From Choanephora cucurbitarum (taxonomy: Eukaryota > Mucoromycota > Mucoromycetes > Mucorales > Choanephoraceae), in contig JAIWNI010000002.1 in assembly GCA_025331435.1 (NCBI GenBank), forward strand, positions 558,001 through 622,000: a stretch of DNA of 64,000 nt, in the 5' to 3' direction. The notes under the pieces are model-generated. The model was not told the DNA's origin, made no database searches, and saw only the letters and a list, made by a program, of their open reading frames with translations. Position numbers and translations under genes: made by a program. Below, piece after piece: positions 11,267 through 22,715 of the stretch; position 1 is the stretch's first letter; each line of letters opens with the position of its first letter.

Positions 11267-13000
11267 AGTAATAAATAAGGATTTCAATGGCAAATAAATA
11301 TGATAATGAAAAAAAAAGAGAGAGAGAAAAATAAAAGAGAAGAAAAAAATGTAATAATTTATATAAAAAAAAAAGGGAAAAAATTCTTATTTATATAGAA
11401 TATTTTTTTTAAGTTTTTTTTTCTTGTGTTTTATTTCATTATGTCATTGTTTCTATACACCATACTAAAAGTTTAATCACTTTTTTTTTTTCTTTTTATG
11501 CAAAAAAAAGGCCGCATTCGAACAAAAAAGGAAATAGGTCCCCCAACACCATAATATTTTTTGAAGAAAAATCGATATAGATTAGGAGTGAATATAAAAT
11601 TCTTTTTTTATGGGTTATAGTTCTTTATTATTTTCCAACTAAATGACGCTTGTAATTTAACTTTCGTTTAACATACTAAGCACGCTAATCAATCTTTATT
11701 ATTTTCTTAAACAGAAACTGTGTGCCTCGATTGTATTTGCATTCTCCAACAAGGTGGGTCTTTAAACGCCGCACAGAATCGAAGTTTTACAACTTCCGAA
11801 AATAAGTTCTTATATCATTCATAAGTAATTCACTCGATCGTTATTTGATTATAGTGTCTCTGAGAACTTCATTGGAATGACAAAGATATTCAAATCTAAT
11901 CAAGGCTGCTTAGGATTTGATGATAGAAAACAATGGTTTTCTCCTTCTTTTCTGTATTAGCAGTTTATACAATTTACTTAGAATAAGCTATATTTACATT
12001 GAACATTCATACAACAGAGACTAATCCAGTCAGGTTTGAAACATCATTACGCTTAACCCTTCTTACTTTAATATCTCAAAAAACAATAAGGTAACAAACA
12101 GTACGTTAGATGTGTTTCAGAAGAGATGATTCAGTGGATAACAAATCCAGAGTGTGTTAATATTTTGAAAAGAATGTAGATTTTATGCACTTTAGCCATG
12201 ACAACCCATCTCCCCCCCCTCCTAAAAGATTTTTTTTTTTACTAATGAAAATAAAGAACCCGCCTTATTGTGCTTTTTTGTTCTTTTTCTTTCTATTTTA
12301 GCTTGTAACCAAATGGTCACATCATGTGTAACAAACTACTTAACATGCCAACAGTGATTTTCTCTTTATTTTTTTGAAATATCGCGTACTTTTGTAAACT
12401 ACAGACTATCATTAGACAAACTAAAGAGAAAGGCTCTAAGAACTTGTATACCCAAGAAAAAAAAACATAACAGTTTACTCCTAGCTTATTTTACTAATGA
12501 GACATAAATTCATCGGCAAATTTCTTTGTTCCTGAGTTCAACATGACACTTGGTAGAAATCGAGTCATGGATTGTTTATTCTAGGAGTTCTGGAATCACA
12601 CTCAATAAACTTCTTCACATTCTCTTTCTTGACTAATAGGCACATTGAACAACACCCCCATTCCATATATCATACAGAAATATCAACAAACAGAAAATTA
12701 AGGTTGTTTTCTTTTTTATCCCTGAACTTTGTTTTTTTTGTTCTATTACCTTCTTAAAAATAGTAAATTAAACAGCTGACAATTGAAATAGAGCATGAGA
12801 GGCTAAATTGAATAACTTATCGCATTTAGACTCTAAGAGAATTAAGGAGATAAGGGCTGTGTACCTTTCTACTGTTTATTTGTTGTTATATAACATTTCA
12901 TTTGTCTCTCTTTCTTACTGTTTAGTGATATAGGGGGGGTATGCATCGATTAAGCTTAATATTTGTGTCACTGCTTTTAGACTATTGTACACTTATCATT
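11267..13000. other. 1.7-kb AT-rich spacer upstream of the WOPR gene
   Basis: No supported gene. A-rich and T-rich runs cluster within 250 bp of the WOPR start. A run of eight C lies near 12210 and a run of seven G near 12934, notable in such AT-rich DNA. A long spacer upstream of a developmental regulator would fit complex regulation, but I cannot identify operators. Confidence 0.45.
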
Positions 13001-13718
13001 TTACATGCCACTATCACTCATCCAGGCAACAACCTGATCTAACTCATTTTTTGGTAGATCATAATCAATCCAGCCCTCTAGAAATTCAGGTGGTGCCTGA
13101 CGAGATATCATATAGATAGGGAAATGAGGCTCAAATTCATCATTTGGATAGACTGATAGATCGACTGTGGCATCTTGTTCCTCATTGCCAATCATCACTA
13201 GACCAGAAAGTGGCTTATTGGATACATACTTTTGAGAGATACGCCATGCAAGCATACCATGGCTAATCATCAGAGGAGGAAAGAAAGAAAGTTCAGCTGT
13301 GACCTGACTTAGTTCTAATTTTCTCTAACTTAGTCTACAGTTCAAGTATTGTCCTGTTGTCTTTATACCTTTGTAGTACTTTGAAAGTGAGTGATTGGTA
13401 GATTCAACATCGATAGCTGCATCAACACTTGAATAACCTAACTGACTCATTCTACTTTGCCAACACGCAGCCCATGGTCTAAACACAATAAGAAAAGAGT
13501 TAAGAGAGTGTGCACTTTTTCTTCCTCTCTTTTTTTTGGAGGGATGGTTACTTTGCATCTATTCCATTGAAAACAGCACGAACAAAAAGAATAGGTGTAG
13601 GTCGTTTGATAGTAGCCTCTGGAGAAGGCTCTACTTTGGTTACTGTTACTTTAGTGCGTCTGTATAACCACTGTAGACGATTGACATGAGGTTTTCCAAG
13701 TACTCTTGTCAGAAGCAT
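13001..13718 (-). CDS. Small alpha/beta-hydrolase-like protein, probably mitochondrial
   Basis: Three exons in transcript order: 13718-13552, 13478-13369 and 13296-13001. They join in frame to about 190 aa. Introns have GTAACC/TTTAG and GTATAA/CACAG borders. The N-terminus is basic and Arg-rich without acids for about 28 residues, consistent with a mitochondrial presequence. The core has a beta-strand ILFVRAVF, a PWAACWQSRMSQLGYSSVD segment, and a PPLMISHGMLAW segment in the place of the nucleophile elbow. The fold resembles an alpha/beta hydrolase, but the elbow reads ISHGM, with His in place of the usual Ser of GxSxG, so catalysis is doubtful. The acceptor of the last intron was chosen to keep the frame open. 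Divergent from the glycosyltransferase across 285 bp. Confidence 0.6.
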
Positions 13719-14003
13719 GAAAAGATATATTTAAAAAAGAAAGAAAGTAACACATGAGCTCATCTTCCACTTAAAACAATCTTCTCAAACACGATCGACT
13801 GGTTTAACTACATACACTAGCTTTCTCTGACTAGACCTTGGATCTATCTTTCTGAAACTACATTCCTCCTCCCCACATTTGTCATTTGAATGGGGCATGT
13901 CTGCACGTGTAGGGTGGTTGCCTGAAAGAGTTGGTATTGTAATACAAAACAAGCTTATTTCTCAAACACAGAACCCTTTTTCTGTTTTGTTATCTTCTCT
14001 TAT

Positions 14004-15542
14004 ATGAATACATCTAAACCACTGGGATTTCATCAAAGAAAGTCCTCCTTAACCACACTCTGTCCACCCACCGATAAGCGTTCATTTGATCTGAACAAGC
14101 GTCAAGGCAGTCATTCATTACGGACAGATAGATCGTTCAAGCGACAACTATTGAATATACCCATTACTCAACTGATAGGCTGGACCTATATGTTGGTCTG
14201 TTTATGTCTATCTACCTTTCACCTTCTCGTTTCATTTTCATCATTAGATCAAGGTACGTTTATTTTTTTTTGGGAGGGATCAAATGGACCTATCTCATTC
14301 AATGCTTCTTAGTAACCCATCATCCTCGCATTGACTGGAATAAGGTACTTGAAGAAAGACAATACAACACATCATGGTCTCAACTCAATCATCTCTTACC
14401 TGAAGCTCGCCTAGCCAAAGTATTCAGTAAATCCAATCTACATCGCCATACCATTCGACCTCATTGGTTTACAGCCTCTATCAAGCCTAGTCGAGATGCC
14501 TTGACACTGACAACTGTGGTTGAACCAAGACAATTGGACCAACTGACTCGATTATCTCAACTCTATCAGGGCCCTATCTCAGCCACACTCTTGGTCTCCA
14601 ACAGTCCTCTGATTCAAGACCATTTAGATCAGATCCGTTCTCTATATGAAACTACACCTGCCCTTCGACGCCATGTTGATCTTCATCTCATCCTTCAGTC
14701 AGGATCAATGGCCACTGGTAACTATCAAGAAGCACGTAATCTAGCTCGACTGTTTAGTCGCACAGGGTATATTGCCATGTTACCTGTGGATACCTTGTGG
14801 ATGACATCGATCAGTCACTCATTTAAACAGTACTCTCACTTGCTTCATCAAGGGGATCTATTGATCTTGCCTACCTTTGGATTTCCTCAGTATGATGGCG
14901 TGCGTACAGACGAATGGCCCGAGGATAAGCTGAGTATGTTGGAATGGGTGCATGCGGGTGAAATGGGACTGTTGGATGATGCTTATGAACTCAACAATGG
15001 TCCTACTTCATATTCAACATGGAAGCAGGCCAAAGAACCCTATCAAGTACCCAACTATGATTTCAACTATGGACCTATCTTTATCTCTACTCTATCAAGC
15101 CACCCTTGGTAATGAGCACAATAAGCATTTGAATCAAAGTTGGCTGAATGATTGTTGAATAGGTGTGATGAGCGATTTGAAGATTTCTTGCCTTCGTGTA
15201 TCTATAAGACCTATCTTTCAGGAGCTAACTTATGGGTACTTCCAAATGATTATGCTGTCAGGACAGGACAAGTATCCAATAGGACTTTATTCTCTGAACA
15301 GGTATAATCATCATTCTGTCTATAACAGTGTCAATGACTGATAAGTTCTATGATAGCAACATCAAATACAGAAAAGTATTGCCAAAAGATATCGCCTTGA
15401 ACAATGTGTCTATTATGCTAGACAGTTTGATCAACACAACACCTTTCATTCCAGTAGAGCAGACCATGTTAAGCAAGAATGCTCTAGATCCGTATTGAGT
15501 CTACAGAAACAGAAGATGATATCAAATGTGATTGACCCTTAG
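14004..15542 (+). CDS. GT49/LARGE-like type II membrane glycosyltransferase
   Basis: Four exons: 14004-14253, 14313-15108, 15163-15301 and 15357-15542. They join to 456 aa. A short basic cytosolic tail is followed by one membrane anchor at about residues 56-76 (IGWTYMLVCLCLS), the layout of Golgi glycosyltransferases. The lumenal part follows the LARGE/B4GAT1-type glycosyltransferase family: an early HWFTASIKPSRDALTLTTVV block, a middle segment NYQEARNLARLFSRTGYIAM, then PNYDFNYGPIFIS and CDERFEDFLPSCIYKTYL near the end. Family members transfer xylose, glucuronic acid or GlcNAc; the substrate here is unknown. The position of the metal-binding DxD reads PVDT, so the first Asp is missing. MPC2-like starts 137 bp downstream on the same strand. 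Confidence 0.8.
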
Positions 15543-15678
15543 CATATACTGGAGATATTGTTTACCCTTAATATAGCCAATCAGGGCCTTATTTCTGACT
15601 TTTGGGACACTTAAAATTTTTTATTTTTGTTTTTTTCCCACTTTTTCCCTTCTTCTTTTTGTTTTATTAAACAACGTT

Positions 15679-16211
15679 ATGGCCACTTCAGCAGCTAGTT
15701 CAGCAGTTCAAAAAGGTGCTTTCCGTAGATTCATGGATTCTCCTGCAGGACCCAAGACCATTCACTTTTGGGCTCCTGCCATGAAATGGGTAAAAAGATA
15801 ATAATAATAATAATAAACTATTGTTAATCCCTTCGTGTTCCTTAGGCTTTGGTTTTCGCCAGTATTGGTGACCTTCAACGTCCTGCTGATAAGTTGAGTT
15901 TGACTCAAAATATGTGTAAGTAGAGAATAATACAAGCGAATGAGTGGACTGACGATATTCTCGATTAGCTTTGATGTTGACTGGTGCTATTTGGTCTCGT
16001 TATTCTATGGTGATTATTCCCAAAAACTATTCTCTTTTCACTGTCAACATTTTTGTCTTTGCTACTGGTGCTGCTCAAGTAGCTCGTATTTTCAAGTAGG
16101 TATCTATCATCAATTAAATGTGCCTGTAACTTATCTTTTATTCTAAATCTCAGGTACCGTCAATCAGATGAATATAAGGCACAACAAGCATTAGAACAAA
16201 AACAAGCATAG
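15679..16211 (+). CDS. Mitochondrial pyruvate carrier subunit (MPC2/3-like)
   Basis: Four exons: 15679-15789, 15846-15915, 15969-16095 and 16154-16211. They join to 121 aa, typical for MPC proteins. The protein has the family core FWAPAMKWALVFASIGDLQR, followed by SLTQNMSLMLTGAIWSRYSM, and then IIPKNYSLFTVNIF with a last membrane segment. MPC subunits form a heterodimer in the inner mitochondrial membrane that imports pyruvate. Presence of RPADKLSLTQ and the longer N-terminus favours the MPC2/MPC3 side over MPC1. The first intron contains a TAA trinucleotide repeat just after its donor. Confidence 0.88.
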
Positions 16212-16573
16212 ACAGTCCATGTGTGTATAGAGAGAGAGAAAGAGAGGAATAAACTAGTGTTTGAAATGATACTACTTTAAGAGATTAGGTTACTTTAGAG
16301 AAAATGATGCAACTATGTTTCATTTTACTTCTTTATTTTTTCCCAAACCATAACATCATCTTCTAAACTAAAGAGATGGGGGAGGTGGAAACAAGTTTCA
16401 TACACTCTAAATGAAACTAACCCAATCAACCTATTGAATGAGCCCTCTCTATGGCCCTTGTAGTCATATGCATAAATATCTGTATTTAAATAGCAAAAAA
16501 AGAAGGATTTACCCAAAAAGAATTTCTATCCTCTTTTTCTTTCTCGCAAGAAACAATTCTCCTATATGTTAAG

Positions 16574-17028
16574 ATGGCTTCATATACTATTCAACAGACA
16601 GACATGCCAAACGTAGGTTGTGTTCAACTTATACCATACTATCTAACATGTTAAAGGGTAATACAAAATAAAAGTTGATCCATCGATTGAAGTTACGCTT
16701 AGCATTAGCCAATTTTAAGCGAGAACATGGATATGAACATATTGATCTTAGAACACTTGAATCCAGTCTATATGAACATAGACTCAAAAAGAGTCTTCCT
16801 GCCATCATAGAAGAAGACTCGCATCCGAAAAAGAAACGAAAACTGATATCTGAACATCCCTTTTATCCTTTTACTTCGCCACCTAACCATTCTTTTAGGA
16901 AGAAACTGTCGGGGAATACAGATGCGCGTCTACATTATGACCAGCGCAAGATCTCACTTTCTTCTGATGACGAAGATGCTGCTCATCTGTTGGTTATGAT
17001 GCACCAAAGTCCTACTATGTCTTCTTGA
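16574..17028 (+). CDS. Whi5-like (GTB-motif) small protein
   Basis: Two exons: 16574-16612 and 16675-17028. They give 130 aa. The first exon encodes only 13 residues. The intron has a GTAGGT donor, a CTAAC branch-like box and an AAAAG acceptor, the only one that keeps the frame. The second exon opens with LIHRLKLRLALANFKREHGY, which resembles the short helix shared by fungal Whi5/Nrm1-type G1/S repressors (LxxRLxxAxxKVxxG). The rest is disordered, with a nuclear-localisation-like KKKRK and an acidic SSDDEDAA segment. This fits a cell-cycle transcription repressor, but the match is a short motif recalled from the family. The protein could be another small nuclear regulator. Confidence 0.5.
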
Positions 17029-17313
17029 CCCTTATCTTATGCCAAAAGAAAAAAGAAAATAGAAAAAATAAAATCCAAAAAAAAAGAGCCAAGGAGTTGA
17101 ATAGAAAATTGTAGCGTGTTGCAATACGATTTGATGCTTTAAAGTAAGCCCCCCCATAGATTACTAACTTTATATTATTAAAGCTGACTTTGTTCATAGC
17201 ATTTTGATCATTTTTATTGGACAAATGAAATACCTTTTTATTAGCTTATAAAAAAAAACCTTTAGGCTTACTTTTTTTTTCTTTTTTTTTTTTAATTTTC
17301 TAAACAAGATAGT

Positions 17314-18714
17314 ATGTCTTTTTTTAAGAAACTTTTCTTACTGTTGGCAGTATTGAATTCTGCTTTACTCAGTTTTGACTATCTTAAAGGTGGTCAAATC
17401 GCTTTGAATTTAGTTGAAAACGCCAAACAGTTAAACCGAGACAAAGTAATCAGTTACGTTGACCAAATCAAATCCACAACACCTGAAAAACTAGCTCAAC
17501 ACGTCAACAATGCCTTTGCTCAACTCAAAAACGTCAATTCATTGGACGATGTACTTGAACTGATTCGCCAAAAGACAAATCCTGGCTTGGTTTCTTCTGG
17601 AAACACAGTAGAATATGATGGTAATGTGGTCGTCTTGACTGACAGTAACTTCAAGTCTATCATTGATGGTTCTCGACCTGCCCTTATTGAATTCTATGCT
17701 CCCTGGTGTGGACACTGTAAGAATTTGGCCCCTACCTATGCTCAGCTGGGTGATGCTTTTGCTGCCCATAAGGACCAGGTCATCATTGCCAAGTTGGATG
17801 CTGACAAACACCGTGATAGTGGTGCTCATTTTGGTGTCCAAGGTTTCCCTACTCTCAAGTGGCTTCCTAAGGGTGTTTCTGGCCCTGATGGTGCTGAACA
17901 ATACAAGGGTGGACGTGATTTGAACTCATTGGCTTCTTTCGTCAAGGAAAAGACCGGTCTCTCTCCTCGTATCAAGACTGCTAGATCAGATGTGACTGAA
18001 TTGAACACCAAGAACTTTCATGAAGTTGCCTTGAATCCCAAGAAGAATGTACTTGTCGAATTCTATGCTAGTTGGTGTGGACACTGTAAAACTCTTGGTA
18101 AGTGAAATAAAAAGAGAAAAAAAAAAGAATAGCATATTTATATATTTTTAAAAGCCCCTATTTATGAAAAGGTCGCTTCTGTCTTTGCTAATGAACCCAA
18201 CTGTGTGGTTGCCAAGATTGATGCTGATAAGGAAAAGAGCATTGGTACTGAATTCGAGATTTCTGGTTTCCCTACCATCAAATTCTTCCCTGCTGGTGCT
18301 AGTGAACCCGTTGCCTATGAAGGAGGTCGTACTGAAGCTGCCTTTGTTGAATTCCTCAACAAACACTGTGGTACTCAACGTGTTGTCGGTGGTGGTTTCA
18401 TGCCTGATGCTGGTCGTATCAAGCAACTAGATGAACTTGCCATTCGTTTCATCAAGGATGCCAATACCCGTCAACAAGTCCAAACGGAGGCTGTTGAAGC
18501 TGCCAAAAAGATAGGTTCTCGTTATGCTACTTACTATGCTAAGGTCATGGAAAAAGTGTTGGCTCAAGGTGAAGACTTTTTGGCTACCGAGAGAGCACGT
18601 CTTGCTAAGGTCGCTGGTTCTTCTGACGTAACTTCAGCTAAATTAGATGACTTTAACATTAGAAAAAACATTTTAGCTGTCTTTGACAAGTCAGCTACTC
18701 CTGTTGACAACTGA
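17314..18714 (+). CDS. Protein disulfide isomerase, two thioredoxin domains plus ERp29-like domain
   Basis: Two exons, 17314-18097 and 18155-18714, give 447 aa. A hydrophobic N-terminus (KKLFLLLAVLNSALL) is a plausible signal peptide. Two thioredoxin domains each carry WCGHCK, the redox centres being near residues 132 and 255; the intron falls right after the second. Residues about 345-440 (IKQLDELAIRFIKDAN onward) match the helical ERp29 C-terminal domain. This is the a-a'-D arrangement of fungal ERp38/TigA proteins, which oxidise and isomerise disulfides of secretory proteins. Two oddities: about 85 extra residues lie between the signal peptide and the first thioredoxin domain, and the C-terminus ends SATPVDN with no HDEL/KDEL retrieval signal. 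It converges with NTF2, the stop codons being 67 bp apart. Confidence 0.9.
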
Positions 18715-18781
18715 AAACAATAAAGTACACACACTTTTATTATTATTATTATTCAGGGCTTAAAGATATACAAGATAACAC

Positions 18782-19344
18782 TTAGACATAACACAAACGG
18801 AAGATGTCGTTGTAGACCCAGTAAGAAGAACCTTCAGGAATCAAGTGGAAAGTTTGAGAGAACAATTGAGGGTTTTCGTTGTCATCAATCTACCTCTTTT
18901 GATTAGATACCACTCTTTGATCACTTTCTTGTATTTCAACTTACCAAAAGACCACCAGTAACATTGACGATGATAGTACCACCGTTAGGGTTACTAGGTT
19001 GAGCATCAATAGTGCTGACCTTGTGAACAACCTTACTGAAAGGAAGGCTCTGTCAAGATATAAGAAAAAAAAATTTTTTTTCACCCTTCTTGTTTAGATA
19101 GACATGCAAATGAGTTTATTGAACAACTTACAGTCAACTTTTCAGCAATGTTGTTGGCACTAGCAAATTGTTGACCTTCGAAAGTGAGCATAGATTCGTT
19201 TCTCTAAACATCCTATAAGTCATGTTGTATTTCATCTCTTTCATGATGACTTACGTAAAGAGAAACCAAACCAGCTCTGTTGGTATCAAAGGTTTGGTAG
19301 TAGAAATCAGTGAAAGCTTTAGCAACTTGGTTAATGTCAGCCAT
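18782..19344 (-). CDS. NTF2: Nuclear transport factor 2
   Basis: NTF2 carries Ran-GDP through nuclear pores back into the nucleus. Four exons in transcript order: 19344-19255, 19203-19132, 19049-18945 and 18889-18782, all phase 0. They join to 124 aa, the family length. The protein starts [20 protein letters not shown], continues with [16 protein letters not shown], and ends with [20 protein letters not shown], all diagnostic. All introns have GTAAG donors. Three introns in 375 coding bases is dense even here. Confidence 0.95.
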
Positions 19345-19467
19345 GTTCGAGATGAGTTCCTTTTAAGAAAGAAAGAAATGAAAAGAAGAAGAGAAGGTTT
19401 GTTTTAAATAAACGCGTCTATAGAAGAAAAAAAAAATATTTTATATGAAATTGATTGGCTAATACAA

Positions 19468-20744
19468 CTAAGTCAAGTTTAAATGAGAGATTTTTTGCTT
19501 CTTGGTCATCATTCTCAATGTCGATTTTCTTTTCTTCCTCTTGAGTGGTTTAGGTGCTGAAAGGATGCTTTTGATGAACTGAACAGAGGCCTCTGTATTA
19601 AGTTCAATAGCCTTAGAAGGGTGTATCTGAAAGGGTGATCTAAAGTCAAACAAGGTCAAGTAACGAAGTACAATCTAATTCATCACATAAATTAAACTTT
19701 CTCAAAATGGATAGCTCTTGCTTACCATTACATCCGATTGATGTTGGTGCTCAGTTCCGTTCAACGTCAAGCAGACGTTCTGACTGGCACAACCAGCATG
19801 GTCTATCAGTTCTTGAACAGACTCATAGTTATCTGGCCAGAAAAAGAATTGCTCACTCAGGATAGCAATCACAGGTCGTTTGATCTGAATATGCTTGTCC
19901 ATCATCATCAAGGGTTGAGCCCATGGATCTAACAAGAGACCACATTGAAATCGACTTTCTTCGTCATTCAACATTAATATCTAACATACATGCCATTAGC
20001 TTGCTTATAGTTCATTTAAGAATAGCAGCTTACTGTAGTAGCACCTCCAAAACTATGGCCTGCCATCACCATCTGACTCATATCAAGTTTACCCTTAAAC
20101 TCGTTCTGCGCTAAATGATCAAGACAGTCAAGGGTCAAATTGACTTCGGCTACTCGATATCTCAACTGATGATGACGAAAACTCCATATTTCAGGAGGGA
20201 TATTGACATAACGAATCCACTGATCTTCAATGCCCTTGGCCAAACTGGCAGATCCTTCTCGATGTTCAATAGCAGCCACAACAAATCCATGACTGGCAAG
20301 ATCAGAACAGATACAAGAATAGATCAGACGATTGCCTCCTAAACCATGAGAGAAGACAATCACAGGAAAGGGTTGTTCTGTCTCCAACATGTCTGCCTCT
20401 TGATAAAACCCTGTCTTTTTCAATGAAGCTGCTTTGGATAACCAATTCGATACAAACGTAGGCAATTTTGCAAGATCACATAAGGCTAATGGAAGAACAA
20501 TTGAACACATCTACAATAGTCAGCATAGTCATTGAAACTTACCTTTTGCATAGTCAGGATATGGCACCCAATTTGCTTTTGTATCGCCTTTTTTAAGACG
20601 AGCAGGATAATATAATCGCATGAATACTGACTTACAATCGGGTGAACCCTTTTTACTGAAACGCCTATCTTCCCATTCAATATCACGACATCCAACATCA
20701 AATTGGCCACTGAGTGAAGGAAAGTTTCCAAAGAATAAAGCCAT
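19468..20744 (-). CDS. PAF-acetylhydrolase-like (group VII phospholipase A2) esterase
   Basis: Four exons in transcript order: 20744-20543, 20485-20034, 19980-19726 and 19674-19468. They join to 371 aa. The nucleophile elbow is GHSFGGATT at the end of exon 2. VFSHGLGGNRLIYSCICSDL supplies the oxyanion-side strand and loop. A candidate catalytic His lies in NGTEHQHQSD in exon 3, as in plasma PAF acetylhydrolase (PF03403 family). A likely catalytic Asp was not assigned. The family hydrolyses short or oxidised sn-2 acyl groups of phospholipids, or acts as a broad esterase. No signal peptide is evident. The C-terminus is very basic (KPLKRKKRKS, TKKQK), which could direct it to membranes or the nucleus. 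An intron in the 5' UTR is possible. Confidence 0.8.
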
Positions 20745-21151
20745 TGGAAGAACTAATTCATCTATCAAAATAATTAAAAAAAAAAAGAGAAAAAAGAAAA
20801 TAGTGCTTTAGATCAAGTGTAGTTTTGTCTGTTTTTGTTTAAATAGATGATTATGCCGCTACATACGTTATGCTACATTACATTGATTGAAATCAGATGA
20901 GGTAACATTCCATGACATAGAACATTTGCGGCCAAAGATTCGGTCATCACTCTCATGCACTTTGTGGCAATTTCCCCTTCCTCTTGTTTTTTGACTTATT
21001 CGGCATCATATGAAAACAATCCATGTCAATTTAGAAAAAAAGAGATTCTATATTATTTTGACAATACATAATTTAAAGAGAGATGAAACTGAGAGTAGGA
21101 GGGAGGGGAATAAGGATGATTTCGTTTTTCTTTTTGTTTTTTTTATTCCCT
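20745..21151. other. Spacer between the esterase start and the LSC1 stop
   Basis: About 400 bp of AT-rich DNA hold the promoter of the minus-strand esterase and the 3' end of LSC1. Nothing further is recognised. Confidence 0.45.
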
Positions 21152-22418
21152 TTAAGCCAAACCAGCATCCTTCATAGCTTGCAACAAGGTAGTACCCAAC
21201 TTGGCAGGAGAAGGAGTGACGTGAACACCAGCGTTTTCAAGAGCCTTGATCTTGTCACCGGCACCACCCTTACCACCAGAGATGATAGCACCAGCGTGAC
21301 CCATTCTACGACCAGGAGGAGCAGTCAAACCAGCAATGAAGGAAACAACGGGCTTAGGAACATCTCTAGACAAGTTGTATTGCTTCAAGAATTCAGCAGC
21401 TTCTTCTTCAGCAGTACCACCAATTTCACCAATCATGATGATACCTAGGAGTCGACATGGATCAGTATATCCTTCTGTTCACTCTATCCTTTTTTGTCTT
21501 ACCTTCAGTTTCCTTATCTTCCAAGAAGACCTTCAAACAGTCAATGAAGTTGGTACCGTTCAAGGGATCACCACCAATACCAACACAGAGAGTTTGACCG
21601 AGGTTGACATCTGTAGTTTGTTGAACAGCTTCATAGGTCAAGGTACCAGAACGGGAGACGATACCGATTCTACCACGCTTCAAGATGGAGCCAGGCATAA
21701 TACCGATCTTACATTGTTCAGCAGAGATCATACCAGGACAGTTAGGACCGACCAAACGGGTCTTGTTTTGAGTCATCAAAGCTTGCTTGACACGCATCAT
21801 ATCGTGTTGAGGAATACCTTCGGTGATGGCAACAACCAAAGGAATTTCAGCTTCAACAGCATCCAAGATAGCAGCAGCAGCAGCGGGAGGGGGAACGTAG
21901 ATAACACTGGCATCAGCCTTGGTTTGTTCAGCAGCCTAATACAACAAGCTCAATTTCCACTTTCGACCACTCTAATTCTATCTGAATGCTTACCTCACGA
22001 ACGGAACCAAAGACAGGAAGACCAAGGTGAGTTTGACCAGCCTTCTTGGGAGAAACACCACCAACCATGTTGGTACCATATGCAATAGCTTGTTCAGAGT
22101 GGAAAGTACCCTAGTGAAAATTTTCGTGCCCATTTAATAACTTTATTTTTATAAAAAAAGGGAAATGATCATTTACCTGCTTACCAGTGAAACCTTGACA
22201 GATAACCTTGGTGTTCTTGTTGATCATCAAGTTCTTGTAGGTGGATTCATAACCACCGTTGTTGGCATAAGTACGACGAGCAACTAAGAATGAATTAATA
22301 TAGATCCAAAGAAAATCGCGTATTATGTTGAACAACACTAAGCAAATAAAAAGTATCTTTTTGGTGATTTACCATTGGCAGTTGAACGCAAAACAGTAGA
22401 GGCTTTAGTACTGAACAT
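21152..22418 (-). CDS. LSC1: Succinyl-CoA ligase alpha subunit, mitochondrial
   Basis: This is the TCA-cycle enzyme subunit that binds CoA and carries the phosphohistidine. Five exons in transcript order: 22418-22373, 22283-22177, 22110-21994, 21935-21503 and 21444-21152. They give 331 aa, as expected. The leader [19 protein letters not shown] is a mitochondrial presequence, split by the first intron. The CoA-binding Rossmann part reads [18 protein letters not shown]. The phosphorylated His is in GHAGAIIS. The protein also has GPNCPGMI and [10 protein letters not shown]. The order of exons and phases is internally consistent, with no frame breaks. Confidence 0.95.
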
Positions 22419-22715
22419 GGTGTTGAATAATAATAAATTCAATTAAAAAAGAAAAAAAGAGAGAGAGAGGGAAGATTTAGGAAAGACCATCTCTCTTAAT
22501 CAGGGGAAGTGACGTTGGAAAAAAATTTAATCATGATTGAAACCCACCCCGGGAAAACTCGGGCTTCATCACACTATTTTCTCCCAGTTTTTTTCTATTA
22601 GGTAGTATCTGATTGGCTAAAGTGAATGAGTTTTACAAAGCAACTTTGAACCTTCACTACTTTCTCTTTTCTTTTTTATAATTTATTTTTTCTATTCTTG
22701 TGTTTTTCTTTGATT
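22419..22715. promoter_or_regulatory. Divergent promoter region, LSC1 / coiled-coil gene
   Basis: 297 bp separate the two start codons of divergently transcribed genes. GA-rich and T-rich runs lie next to each start, and CCGGG/ATTGG (CCAAT on the opposite strand) motifs lie between. Assignment as a shared promoter is by position only. Confidence 0.5.

Noticed and set aside
21336..22088. 250-codon plus-strand frame over LSC1
   Set aside because: It is antisense to well-supported LSC1 exons and crosses their introns. The composition (Thr/Ser/Asp) is that of a shadow.
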